Shown: positions 55,962-64,000 of the stretch, in pieces
Position numbering within the stretch: the stretch's first letter is position 1
Layout: each line of letters begins with the position of its first letter
From: Fuerstiella marisgermanici
GTDB taxonomy: Bacteria; Planctomycetota; Planctomycetia; Planctomycetales; Planctomycetaceae
Direction: 5' to 3'
Assembly: GCF_001983935.1 (NCBI RefSeq)
Contig: NZ_CP017641.1
Coordinates: 1,240,001-1,304,000, forward strand
Length of the DNA stretch: 64,000 nt
The notes under the pieces: model-generated
Told to the model about the DNA's origin: nothing
Databases searched by the model: none
The model's input: the letters and a program-made list of their open reading frames with translations, nothing else
Made by a program: the position numbers and the translations under genes

Positions 55962-57116
55962 TCAGACATTCCGCACCAGCATATTCCCGGGTAGGCGGCG
56001 GATGAAACGTTTCATTTCTAATACTGTCAATGTAGACAGGACTCGTGACATATCCAGTTTGGTGGTTCTTAGAACTTCGTCCACGTGGACGGGCGATGTT
56101 GTGATTAGGTTTAGCACTTCTTTTTCCTGAGGATTCAGGCTCATTTCACGCGGGTCGTGCACGGTGGTGGCTTCAGCCGATTGAGTCGGTTGGGACAGCG
56201 GGCCGAGTTCTGCGAGGACGTCCTCGACGTTGCGGATCAGGGTTGCTCCTTCGCGAATCAAATCGTGGCAACCCGCGCTGGCAAGGCTGTCGACCTGGCC
56301 GGGTACCGCGAATACTTCGCGCCCCTGCTCCATTGCATGTCGAGCGGTATAGAGGGCTCCGGAATTGCGTGTGGCTTCGACGACGATTACTCCTAGACTC
56401 ATGCCGCTGATGATACGATTTCTTTGCGGAAAAAGCCCGGGGCGTGGTTTTTGATCGAGTGGAAATTCGCTGACGACCGCTCCGCTGCGAGTGATGTCGA
56501 TGGCCAGGTCGGCGTGTTCTGGTGGATAGATTTCCTTCACGCCCGTCGCCATCACCGCAATTGTTCGGCCACCCGCATTCAAGGCGCCACGGTGAGCTGC
56601 TCCGTCGATCCCTCGTGCCAGCCCACTGATGATCGTGAAGCCAGCTCGCACCAGCGAACCCGCCATCCGTTCGGCCTGGCGTCGTCCGTACGACGTGCAG
56701 CGGCGAGAGCCGACGATTCCGACGGCAAGTTCGTCTCTCGGTTCAAACGTGCCTCGCACGTAAAGTATTCCCGGCGCGTCATCGACGGCGTTCAGGCCCG
56801 TTGGATACCCGGGTGTGTGCTTGCGGCGTAGTTTGACACCAAGGTCGACACATCGCGCGAGCATCTCGGTGGCGGCCGCGCGGTGAATGCCGATGGTGAT
56901 GCGTTCGGCAAGCTGCTTGCCGACACCGTTGACGGTTTGCAATGTTGCCGCTGGCTGGTTGAGGACGTTGTCCGCAGTTTCAAAGCGTTCCAGCAACGTC
57001 GCGTGTAGCCTTGGCCCGATTCCCGGAATCAGAGACATGGCCAACGTCGCGTGCACGTCCGCGTCGTGATCGGTGTTGGAACCACTGCCGGAATTATCAG
57101 GGACACTCGGTGCCAT
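55962..57116 (-). CDS. dprA: DNA processing protein DprA
   Basis: A 384-residue protein that by family knowledge loads RecA on incoming single-stranded DNA during transformation. The N-terminus has a helix-hairpin-helix region (SLIPGIGPRLHATLLERF ... VNGVGKQLAERI). The Rossmann core has VGIVGSRRCTSYGRRQAE, ISGLARGIDGAAHRGAL, and FPQRNRIISG. The end is a winged-helix domain (PVHVDEVLRTTKLDMSRVLS). Its start overlaps the sixA end by 20 bases. It lies in a unit with sixA and two lipoprotein genes rather than with topA, its frequent partner. Confidence 0.93.
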   Translation of the reverse strand: MAPSVPDNSGSGSNTDHDADVHATLAMSLIPGIGPRLHATLLERFETADNVLNQPAATLQTVNGVGKQLAERITIGIHRAAATEMLARCVDLGVKLRRKHTPGYPTGLNAVDDAPGILYVRGTFEPRDELAVGIVGSRRCTSYGRRQAERMAGSLVRAGFTIISGLARGIDGAAHRGALNAGGRTIAVMATGVKEIYPPEHADLAIDITRSGAVVSEFPLDQKPRPGLFPQRNRIISGMSLGVIVVEATRNSGALYTARHAMEQGREVFAVPGQVDSLASAGCHDLIREGATLIRNVEDVLAELGPLSQPTQSAEATTVHDPREMSLNPQEKEVLNLITTSPVHVDEVLRTTKLDMSRVLSTLTVLEMKRFIRRLPGNMLVRNV

Positions 57117-57612
57117 GGTCTTGACGAACGCCTCCGGAAATGAAAGTCGTCAGCGTGACGGCTTCAGAACCGTCCTGCAGCAGCTTCCAATCATTTCCGT
57201 TTAGCCGAAAAATCGCAACGCTGCCTGGCGATATTGGCAGAGATTCGTGGCTAAGCGAGTAAATCAGGCCGGCCATCCCTGGATTATGTCCCACCACCAT
57301 GATCCCATCATCATCGGCACTGGCATTCTGAACGGCTTCGTTGAGGTTTTCGCTGGCCGATGCGTGATACAGTTGTGCGGCTGCATACAGTGGCGGGTCG
57401 TGCCCGCACGCCTTTTTGATCAACTCGGCGGTTTGCGTTGTGCGCACCGCATCAGAATGGACGATGCGATCAATTCGAAAATCGGACAGCATCGCAGCTG
57501 TGCTGGTGGCGAGCTGGCGGCCGCGTTCGGTTAACGGCCGTTCATGATCGGACCAGGCTGGGTTGTTAGACGCAGCGTAAGAATGCCGCATCAATATGAG
57601 GTGTTTCGCCAT
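57097..57612 (-). CDS. sixA: SixA-like histidine phosphatase
   Basis: A 171-residue phosphohistidine phosphatase. LILMRHSYA is the catalytic motif (RHS rather than RHG, a variant seen in the family), HERPLTERGRQLA follows, and VVGHNPGMAGL carries the second histidine. It may dephosphorylate a phosphorelay or PTS protein; the target is not known. It begins two bases after the stop of the TPR lipoprotein gene and overlaps dprA by 20 bases. Confidence 0.85.
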   Translation of the reverse strand: MAKHLILMRHSYAASNNPAWSDHERPLTERGRQLATSTAAMLSDFRIDRIVHSDAVRTTQTAELIKKACGHDPPLYAAAQLYHASASENLNEAVQNASADDDGIMVVGHNPGMAGLIYSLSHESLPISPGSVAIFRLNGNDWKLLQDGSEAVTLTTFISGGVRQDHGTECP

Positions 57613-57614
57613 CC

Positions 57615-58817
57615 TTAAAACGCCTCAATCTCCGGAACCTCCGCCTCTGACACCTGTGTGGCAGAAACCGAAGTGATCGGTCCGGCACTTTTTCCGCTGT
57701 CGGAAAACGCGGGGTCTGGCATTGGTGCAGGCGTCGCGATGGGCGTGCTTGGCTGAGTGGTCGGCATGGTTCCGCCGTTGTATGGAATCGATTCGCCCGA
57801 TCCCATGGGCTCAGTTACCGTGCCGCCGATGCCGAAGGGCATCATCGGGCTGAATGGTTGCCCCATCGGGCTACTCGGCGAAGGCATGGTTGGCATCTGG
57901 ACGGATTGTGACATCATCGGCGGCTGACCATACGCCGGCATGCCCGGATCCTGTTGATGCGCGACCTGGGGTTGCCCCGAATACTGTGGCTGGCTGGCAA
58001 ACTGCGGCGGCATGTTTGGCGGATTCTGATACGTCAGCTGTTGCTGTGGCATTTGCTGCATTGGAGCGGAAGCCATGTGCATTGGTGCCATCTGAGGACC
58101 GAACGCCATCTGCTGTCGTGGCACGCTGCCTGGATGAACGCCTCGCGCCATCGCGGTTTCGCCCATCGGATGATTGGCTCCTACTGCCTGAGCCGCAACA
58201 GCCAGTTTTGAGTGTACTTCCGGCTGGTTCCAGTTGGCTTGCAGAGCTCGCTGATACATGGCGACCGCTTCGGTCGGGTTGCCTGTGTCCTGGTGGTACT
58301 GCCCCAGATGAGCCAGTGCTGTCGCGTGGTTCGGGTTCACTTGAAGCGCTTGCTGCAGCGATTGAGCGGCCGCATCGGGTTGCCCGAGTTCTCGTTGCAG
58401 CCACGCCAGTTCGACATGAGATTCGGCAATGTATGGTTGGGTGGCGGCCCACGTATTCAGCATGCGATGAGCGTCGTGGCCACGTCCCTGTGCCAGCAGC
58501 AATTCCGAATAGCCGTGGTATGACGGCTGGTGCGATGGCGACTGCGTCAGAGCTTGCTGGAACAGCTGCTCGGCGCCTGCCGAATCACCCATTTTCATGC
58601 GAGCTTTGGCTAGGTTCGCAAGGTAGTCAGGGTTGTTGGGACGACTGGCGACGGCGTTCTGGAATTCCTGAGCCGCCATGGCGTAGTTGCCCTGTTCGTA
58701 GTATCCCAGCCCGGACGCATTCGTCATGTAGCCGTTCATGGAATAGCAGCCGGACAGAGTCAGAATGCCGGCGCAAATGGTCACGCTGGCCAGCTTTTGC
58801 AGCCATTCGAAGCGCAT
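57615..58817 (-). CDS. TPR lipoprotein with Gln/Pro/Met-rich tail
   Basis: A 400-residue lipoprotein. The signal ends in lipobox TLSGC. Residues about 35-215 are TPRs (YEQGNYAMAAQEFQNAVASR, AEQLFQQALTQSPSHQPSYH, AAAQSLQQALQVNPNHATAL, EAVAMYQRALQANWNQPEVH). The C-terminal half is low-complexity, rich in Met, Pro, Gln and Ser, probably disordered. It is the first gene of the sixA-dprA unit. A long open frame on the opposite strand (57854-59014) is a shadow of this biased sequence. Confidence 0.87.
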   Translation of the reverse strand: MRFEWLQKLASVTICAGILTLSGCYSMNGYMTNASGLGYYEQGNYAMAAQEFQNAVASRPNNPDYLANLAKARMKMGDSAGAEQLFQQALTQSPSHQPSYHGYSELLLAQGRGHDAHRMLNTWAATQPYIAESHVELAWLQRELGQPDAAAQSLQQALQVNPNHATALAHLGQYHQDTGNPTEAVAMYQRALQANWNQPEVHSKLAVAAQAVGANHPMGETAMARGVHPGSVPRQQMAFGPQMAPMHMASAPMQQMPQQQLTYQNPPNMPPQFASQPQYSGQPQVAHQQDPGMPAYGQPPMMSQSVQMPTMPSPSSPMGQPFSPMMPFGIGGTVTEPMGSGESIPYNGGTMPTTQPSTPIATPAPMPDPAFSDSGKSAGPITSVSATQVSEAEVPEIEAF

Positions 58818-59158
58818 GGTGGTTGCCTTTCCTGAGAGACGGAGTTGGCAGGGGGGAATGGATCGAAGGGACGATTCGCAAAGTCGTCACACTTGACGGC
58901 CTGTCGGAAGCGACAGACGGAACTTTAGCGAATCTTTTGAGAGTTGAGAGATGGAGAGGAGTCGCAGAATACGAGCGTGCGGATTCTGCTGCAACACGGA
59001 TCTGCCCCCAATGAGGGCTCACTCAATAAGTGAATTTAGCCCTCCGGCAGATGCTGCCGCTAAGATAGCGAAGGATTTTCAGGAGCAAATGCTGCGGAAA
59101 TGGCAAAATTGTGAGCGAAATCGCAGCGTGGACCGCGATTTCACCCTCAACCGCTGGT
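58818..59158. promoter_or_regulatory. Gap upstream of the TPR lipoprotein gene
   Basis: About 340 bases between the start of the TPR lipoprotein gene and the stop of the dehydrogenase gene, both on the minus strand. It must hold the promoter of the lipoprotein-sixA-dprA unit. I see no gene or strong hairpin. Confidence 0.4.
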
Positions 59159-60262
59159 TTAACCTTCTGCGACGTTCACATACACCTTCAGCGCGTCGCG
59201 GTCTTCGACCAGCAGTCGCATCATTTCGGCGTAGTTCTCAAAGCCGTCCACCGGGTTGGTGAGGATCTTTTCGAGAACGCCAGGAAACGTGACTTCACCG
59301 AGAGCCAAGTCTGAAATTCCGGATTCGAAGTGGCGGAAGTTCGCATTGACCGAGCCAACCAGCAGCTTGTTACCAAGCACCCAATTCAGGTTCAGATGGT
59401 CACTGGGAACGTCTACTTTGCGTTCGCCACCCGTGATGCTGGTCCAAACAATGCAGCCATTGTGACCGAGGTGCTGCATGCATTCGAAGGCGATGGCGCT
59501 GCTGCCGGTGGCTTCCACAATCAGGTCCGGCTTGCCGTGCTTTGCCGCCAGTTCTTCCAAAGACATATCCGCCGTGCTGACGTAAGTTGCTCCCATTCCT
59601 TCAGCGACCTCGGCTTTCAGATTGGGTTTCTTCCCGCGAGCCAGCGTGAAGACTTCCATGCCTCGCAGCCGCAGAATGAGTGTCGATAGCAGTCCGATCT
59701 GACCAGATCCCGTGACCCACGCCAATTTTGGTTCCCACACTTGCAGCCGCTTTTGAGCCAGCATGGCCTGTTCGACGGCCTTCGCCGCACAGCTCATCGG
59801 TTCTGCGAGGACGTGCAGGTGCTTTAGGCCAACCGGCATCCGAACCATGAATTCTTCGTCGTCGACGAAATACTCGGTCAGGTAACCGTGCAACAGGTTG
59901 ATGCCGCGTTCGTAGTATTCTTCTTCGCTGGTGATGTCCGAACGACCGATGGCGTCGTAAATCGATCCACCGGGACGACGAACTGTACATGTGACGTAAT
60001 CGCCGGGCTTAACCTTCTTCACGGCCGGGCCAACTTCTTCCACGATGCCGAAGCATTCGTGTCCGATCACGAGAAAGTCGTAGCCCGGAGGCGCGTTGCC
60101 GTACAGAGCGTCGTTAATTTCGCGGTCGGTGGCGTCGACGCCGACCTTCAACGTTTTGACCAGCACGCCGCGCCCGTCCGGAATGTCAGTGACAGACGGT
60201 TTGTCGAGTTCAGCAAGATGGACACTGTTGGGTGTGCCCGGAATCACGGCGATGGCCTGCAT
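59159..60262 (-). CDS. Glucose 1-dehydrogenase-like zinc enzyme
   Basis: A 367-residue medium-chain dehydrogenase resembling archaeal-type glucose dehydrogenases. The N-terminal [11 protein letters not shown] holds an aspartate where many alcohol dehydrogenases have the catalytic cysteine, as known for the haloarchaeal enzyme, and VIGHECFG supplies His and Glu ligands. [17 protein letters not shown] is typical of the glucose-dehydrogenase branch. The cofactor loop is [11 protein letters not shown], and the basic ARGKKP after it favours NADP. The four-cysteine structural zinc site is missing. Substrate is inferred. It appears to be monocistronic. Confidence 0.85.
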   Translation of the reverse strand: MQAIAVIPGTPNSVHLAELDKPSVTDIPDGRGVLVKTLKVGVDATDREINDALYGNAPPGYDFLVIGHECFGIVEEVGPAVKKVKPGDYVTCTVRRPGGSIYDAIGRSDITSEEEYYERGINLLHGYLTEYFVDDEEFMVRMPVGLKHLHVLAEPMSCAAKAVEQAMLAQKRLQVWEPKLAWVTGSGQIGLLSTLILRLRGMEVFTLARGKKPNLKAEVAEGMGATYVSTADMSLEELAAKHGKPDLIVEATGSSAIAFECMQHLGHNGCIVWTSITGGERKVDVPSDHLNLNWVLGNKLLVGSVNANFRHFESGISDLALGEVTFPGVLEKILTNPVDGFENYAEMMRLLVEDRDALKVYVNVAEG

Positions 60263-60437
60263 GGTTTTTTCTATCGGTTTGAATCATTGGCAAATGGGCG
60301 AAACAAATTCCGCATGAGTCGGGCGATTGTAGAATCCCAATCGTCATCGTTCAAAGCAGCCACGCAATCGGCCAAAGATTGCCGGAAGGTTTGTCAAACC
60401 AACTCTGACCAACGAAGAATTCGCGGACCAGCCTAAG

Positions 60438-60471
60438 CCCGTGAGGTTGGGTTAGCTGAGGGACTCACGGG
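60438..60471. repeat. Inverted repeat, REP-like
   Basis: CCCGTGAG (60438-60445) and CTCACGGG (60464-60471) are perfect inverted copies around an 18-base loop. There is no T tract. The form suggests an extragenic palindrome; only one copy is visible here. Confidence 0.5.
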
Positions 60472-60778
60472 GGCCGGGCCGTCTGCCGCCGGGAGGCTTC
60501 AAGACTTCGCAGACTGACCTCGCCTGGCGGGCCTAGGCGGGCAGAATAAATCCCTGCTGGCTTCAAGCTTCTTCCGACCTTCAAGCGGTCGCAGAAACGC
60601 CTCGATTTTGCGACGCCCTTTACTTTGGTCGCACCGCTCAGGCATTCAGGCGTCCAAACTACCAGTTCTTCGGTCGCGGCGATCGCGAAATTCCGTTTGG
60701 AATTGAGCTTGCCGCAGGCGGACTTGGCAGACAGGGCGGCCGCTCGCTGTGTGCAGGCATTTGGGGCCGGCGCAACGA

Positions 60779-60807
60779 AAGCTCGACCTTGCAACAAGGC
60801 CGAGCTT
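60779..60807 (-). terminator. Probable terminator after glnB
   Basis: AAGCTCGACCTTG (60779-60791) and CAAGGCCGAGCTT (60795-60807) pair over 13 positions with one G-U pair and a 3-base loop. It lies about 60 bases after the glnB stop. The T tract on the minus side is weak (TTCGTTG), so confidence is moderate. Confidence 0.6.
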
Positions 60808-60867
60808 CTGTTTCAGTCGCATTAGGCGCGTTGGAACAGTGGATCCGAAAGATCCTGGTCCGCGAAT

Positions 60868-61236
<369 letters not shown>

Positions 61237-62688
61237 TTATAGAAAAATATAACCTTCTTCGCCGTGCTGACTGATATCCAGCCCCTGGACTTCCTGCTGT
61301 TCGCTGACACGCAGCCCCATGACAGCGTCCAGGATTTTCAGAATGACAAACGTGCCGATAGCGCTGAAGCCGACGGCCGCAACGACGCTGACAAGTTGAG
61401 TCATAATCTGTGCCGAATGACCGTCAATCGCGCCGCGACTCTCACCGCCCGTCACGACCGAAGTCGCGAACACGCCCGTCAGAATTGCTCCCAAAATGCC
61501 GCCCAATCCGTGAATACCAAAGGCGTCCAAAGAGTCATCATAGCCAAAGGTGTTCTTCAGTGTTGTGCAACTGAAAAAGCAAAACAGCCCTGCCGCGAAT
61601 CCCATCAGGATTCCACAAATCGGAGTCACCGATCCAGCCCCCGGTGTGATGCATACAAGGCCAGCAACCGCGCCGGAACATGCTCCCAAAACGCTTGCTT
61701 TGCCGTGCTTAAACCACTCGCCCAACGACCATGATAAAACGCCTGCTGAAGCTGCAAGGTGAGTCGCAAACAGGGCGTTTACGGCTTTGCCGTCTGCAGC
61801 AAGCCCGCTGCCGCCATTAAAGCCAAACCAGCCCACCCAAAGCAGGCCAGTGCCGATGCAGGTATATGTTAAGTTGTGCGGCATCATCGCCTGAGACGGG
61901 AAACCTCGACGGCGGCCGATCAGCAGGGCGCAAACCAATGCTGAAACGCCTGAGCTGATGTGCACGACCAATCCACCTGCAAAGTCAATTGCCTGGTATT
62001 TTGCTCCTGCGGTGGCTTCGGAAAGCCAGCCGCCTTCGTCCCATACCCAGTGAGCGATCGGACAATAGATCAGCAGTCCCCACACCACGCTGAAAACTGC
62101 CATCGTGGTGAATTTCATGCGTTCAGCAAACGCACCGCAGATCAGGGCCGGAGTAATGATGAAGAACATGCCCTGAAACGCGACGATGATTTGATCGTTT
62201 ATGCACTGTTCCACCGTGAGACCGCTTGCGCTCGACGGTGTGACACCAGCCAGCAATAAATGTTCGAAGTTGCCAAAGTAAGCGCCGGAACCTCCGAACG
62301 CCAGGCTGTAGCCGATAACGGCCCAGACGACGGACATCAGTCCCATCAGGAACACGCACTGCATCATCACGCTGAGGATGTTCTTTTTGCGAACCAGCCC
62401 GCCGTAAAACAGAGCCAGTCCGGGACAGGTCATCATCAGCACGAAGGCGATACTGACCAACATCCACGCGACATCGGCTTTGTCGTAGACTGCCGCCGGC
62501 GCCTCATCTTGTTGCTGAGTTGTTATTTCATCATCAGACGCTGTGTCTGAAGGTTGCGGTTCGGTTACGCCCGTCGTGGCGGGACTAATCACGTCGCCGT
62601 TTTGGACGTCAGTGGTTTGAGCCACCAGGTTGCCACAGGAACTTAGAATTACCGCCAGCAGTAGCAATCGCCTAAACGAGTTCGTCAT
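61237..62688 (-). CDS. amt: Ammonium transporter Amt
   Basis: A 483-residue ammonium channel. A signal peptide and a Thr/Asp/Glu-rich stretch (about 25-65) precede about 11 helices. The family signature DFAGGLVVHISSGVSALVCA is present near residue 235, and IYCPIAHWVWDEGGWL and GIHGLGGILGAILTGVFA carry the conserved pore histidine region. The C-terminus (GLRVSEQQEVQGLDISQHGE) is the usual P-II contact. Co-transcribed with glnB. I do not see a clear sigma-54 site upstream, though nitrogen control is expected. Confidence 0.95.
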   Translation of the reverse strand: MTNSFRRLLLLAVILSSCGNLVAQTTDVQNGDVISPATTGVTEPQPSDTASDDEITTQQQDEAPAAVYDKADVAWMLVSIAFVLMMTCPGLALFYGGLVRKKNILSVMMQCVFLMGLMSVVWAVIGYSLAFGGSGAYFGNFEHLLLAGVTPSSASGLTVEQCINDQIIVAFQGMFFIITPALICGAFAERMKFTTMAVFSVVWGLLIYCPIAHWVWDEGGWLSEATAGAKYQAIDFAGGLVVHISSGVSALVCALLIGRRRGFPSQAMMPHNLTYTCIGTGLLWVGWFGFNGGSGLAADGKAVNALFATHLAASAGVLSWSLGEWFKHGKASVLGACSGAVAGLVCITPGAGSVTPICGILMGFAAGLFCFFSCTTLKNTFGYDDSLDAFGIHGLGGILGAILTGVFATSVVTGGESRGAIDGHSAQIMTQLVSVVAAVGFSAIGTFVILKILDAVMGLRVSEQQEVQGLDISQHGEEGYIFL

Positions 62689-62910
62689 GGTGAGGTTGTA
62701 CCTTGCCCATTAGTTTTCGTTGAAACACACATTGTGCTCGAACTCGAGTGCGCGAAGCTTTTTTTCGTTTTGGAGAAGTGCTAGCTGATTGGAAACAGAC
62801 GCCTCAAAGACGGTAATCCCTGAAGCGTTCTCGCCTGTTTTTATTCTGCCGCTGATTGTGGAATCGCGAAACGGCCGTTGGCGACCGTGTGATCGCCGTG
62901 TGCGAAAAAT

Positions 62911-64000
62911 CTATTCGTCTTCGATTTTCTTGATCGCAGCCGGTAAGTCTTTATCCACAATCCCCTGTACGCCACGCCCATCACTATGAAGTCGGTCGTC
63001 GACTCCATACTGAATGTCCTCGTGATCGATCTCCCAGAACGCAGCAATTTCCTTACGAGGAACCGTTTTCAGGTTTCGGACTAGCCGAAAACCTACACCG
63101 CGAGCTGGGTCGTCCGTAAACCACCACGGGCTCTTAGGCAAATTTGGGTCCGTAGTTCGCCATTCTTCAGAATCGGACCCAAGTCGCGACGCACACCGGC
63201 ATTCTTCTGCTTCGAATTCCCACGATCCGCCGCGAATCGCACGAGGGTCAACCTCTTCGGGCCGCACCCAGTCTTTCGCCGCATTTAGCATTCCGTCAGT
63301 AGTTTTATAAGGCTGGAGATAGTCAATGACCCATTCGGCCGCGTTGCCGTGCATGTCGTACAGGCCCCACGGGTTCGGTTTTTTTTGGCCGACATTTTTT
63401 GTTCCTTCATCATCTGTGTTGTCGACATACCACGCGTAATCGCCTAGTTTTGAGGCATCGCTGCCGAAATGGTAAGCAGTTGAGGTGCCCGCTCGGCAGG
63501 CATATTCCCATTCCGCTTCTGTCGGGAGGCGGAATTGACACTCAGTAATTGCCGACAGCCACTTGCTGTATTGCTTGCAGGCGTACTGAGTCACCGTGAC
63601 GGCCGGTTGTCTGGGATCGGCTCCGTATTCGAACGTAAAATCTGGTTCGTAAAGCACTGTGGGAGCCGTGATGGCGTCAACTTTGTTCTCTTCCGTGACC
63701 GTTCGGATTTTGGCGACCTCGAACGCTTTGAAAGCATCGTACAGATCCATGAAGATCTTGTATTCGGCCCACGTGACTTCGTGGCGAGCCATCCAATACG
63801 GATCGACAGCGATTTTCCGTTGAGGGCCTTCAGTTTCCTCTCGGCCGGCTTCGTCCTGAGGGCTGCCCATTGTGAATTCGCCGCCTGGGATGGGTTCCAT
63901 CCAGAACGACACGTCTGTGCCTGGAATTTTCACTTCATAAGGAATCATGTAGCCGTCATCGACTTTGACAAAGCGACCGGATGACGGCTTTTCTTTGACC
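62911..64000 (-). CDS. SUMF1-domain protein (5' end outside window)
   Basis: At least 362 residues of a formylglycine-generating-enzyme-like (SUMF1) protein. The frame stays open to the right edge (VKVDDGYMIPYEVKIPGTD reads through the ATG at 63948), so the gene starts beyond 64000. Hallmarks are EPIPGGEFTMGSP, RLPTEAEWEYACRAGT, NPWGLYDMHGNAAEWV and RGGSWEFEAEECRCASR. The two catalytic copper-binding cysteines of true FGE enzymes are missing in that last segment, so it probably does not make formylglycine. It may be a binding or structural protein, as with many planctomycete SUMF1 proteins. Confidence 0.85.
   Translation of the reverse strand, partial: VKEKPSSGRFVKVDDGYMIPYEVKIPGTDVSFWMEPIPGGEFTMGSPQDEAGREETEGPQRKIAVDPYWMARHEVTWAEYKIFMDLYDAFKAFEVAKIRTVTEENKVDAITAPTVLYEPDFTFEYGADPRQPAVTVTQYACKQYSKWLSAITECQFRLPTEAEWEYACRAGTSTAYHFGSDASKLGDYAWYVDNTDDEGTKNVGQKKPNPWGLYDMHGNAAEWVIDYLQPYKTTDGMLNAAKDWVRPEEVDPRAIRGGSWEFEAEECRCASRLGSDSEEWRTTDPNLPKSPWWFTDDPARGVGFRLVRNLKTVPRKEIAAFWEIDHEDIQYGVDDRLHSDGRGVQGIVDKDLPAAIKKIEDE

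Larger units (their letters stand above)
60263..60867. other. Intergenic region with hairpins
   Basis: About 600 bases without a supported gene, between glnB's end and the dehydrogenase start (both minus). It holds the inverted repeat at 60438-60471, GC-rich palindromic stretches near 60520, and a terminator-like hairpin at 60779-60807. Open frames on both strands look non-coding. Confidence 0.5.

Noticed and set aside
57854-59014. Long open frame (386 codons) on the plus strand
   Set aside because: It is antisense to the TPR lipoprotein gene, has no domain or ribosome site, and follows from the biased Gln/Pro/Met codons of the real gene.
62689-62800. Sigma-54 promoter ahead of amt
   Set aside because: I looked for the GG-N10-GC pattern expected for nitrogen-regulated genes and did not find a convincing match at a fitting distance.

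Overview
The window looks like chromosome from a member of the Planctomycetota (Planctomycetaceae-like). The signs are PEP-CTERM secreted proteins, a DUF1559 pseudopilin with its small proline-rich lipoprotein, ASPIC/UnbV (CRTAC1-like) FG-GAP lipoproteins, a SUMF1-domain protein, a secreted sulfatase, an N-terminally zinc-ribboned Ser/Thr kinase, Tad-type pseudopilins, and large secreted HEAT/TPR proteins. The DNA is moderately GC-rich by eye, genes lie on both strands in short operons, and I see no rRNA, tRNA, prophage, insertion sequence or CRISPR array. Genus-level placement is not possible from sequence reading alone.

Region by region: 1-2.2 kb holds two PEP-CTERM genes plus an orphan third PEP-CTERM tail among REP-like hairpins. 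2.2-9.0 kb has a protein kinase, a sulfotransferase-family protein, a large HEAT/TPR secreted protein and a sulfatase with an unusual active-site motif. 9.0-9.5 kb is a GC-rich tandem repeat, followed by murE and murF (peptidoglycan precursor ligases) and a convergent sodium:solute symporter. 14.5-17.0 kb is a HAMP protein plus a TadE / VWA-Tad / TadE pseudopilin set. 17.2-23.5 kb contains single secreted or cytoplasmic genes (carboxypeptidase-like secreted protein, TlpA-type lipoprotein, SHOCT protein, bifunctional nuclease, secreted unknown). 23.4-30.5 kb is a four-gene minus-strand operon built around an ABC-2 exporter with a fused double permease.

30.7-39.2 kb carries a NhaC antiporter, a DapA-like aldolase, a YbhN-like membrane protein, a YkgJ cysteine-cluster protein with a GT4 glycosyltransferase, and a methyltransferase coupled to a CPA-type antiporter. 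39.3-45.6 kb is housekeeping: rpmE (type B), prfA-prmC-murA, and gltA-dapB. 46-59 kb is the accessory-looking part: an ASPIC/UnbV lipoprotein coupled to a seven-haem cytochrome with TPRs (followed by two tiny overlapping ORFs), a DUF1559/lipoprotein pair, a TPR membrane protein, and a second, larger TPR-ASPIC/UnbV lipoprotein at the end of a TPR lipoprotein-sixA-dprA operon. 59-64 kb has a glucose-dehydrogenase-like enzyme, the amt-glnB nitrogen pair, and a SUMF1-domain protein running off the right edge.

Together, murA, murE, murF and dapB show a cell able to make peptidoglycan precursors, with a meso-diaminopimelate-type MurE motif. The most intriguing block is 46-56 kb, where two paralogous beta-propeller lipoproteins, a multihaem cytochrome, a pseudopilin-like protein and TPR scaffolds lie on one strand; this suggests, but does not prove, a joint cell-envelope function. 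All start choices, domain assignments and functional calls were made by eye, without database searches.
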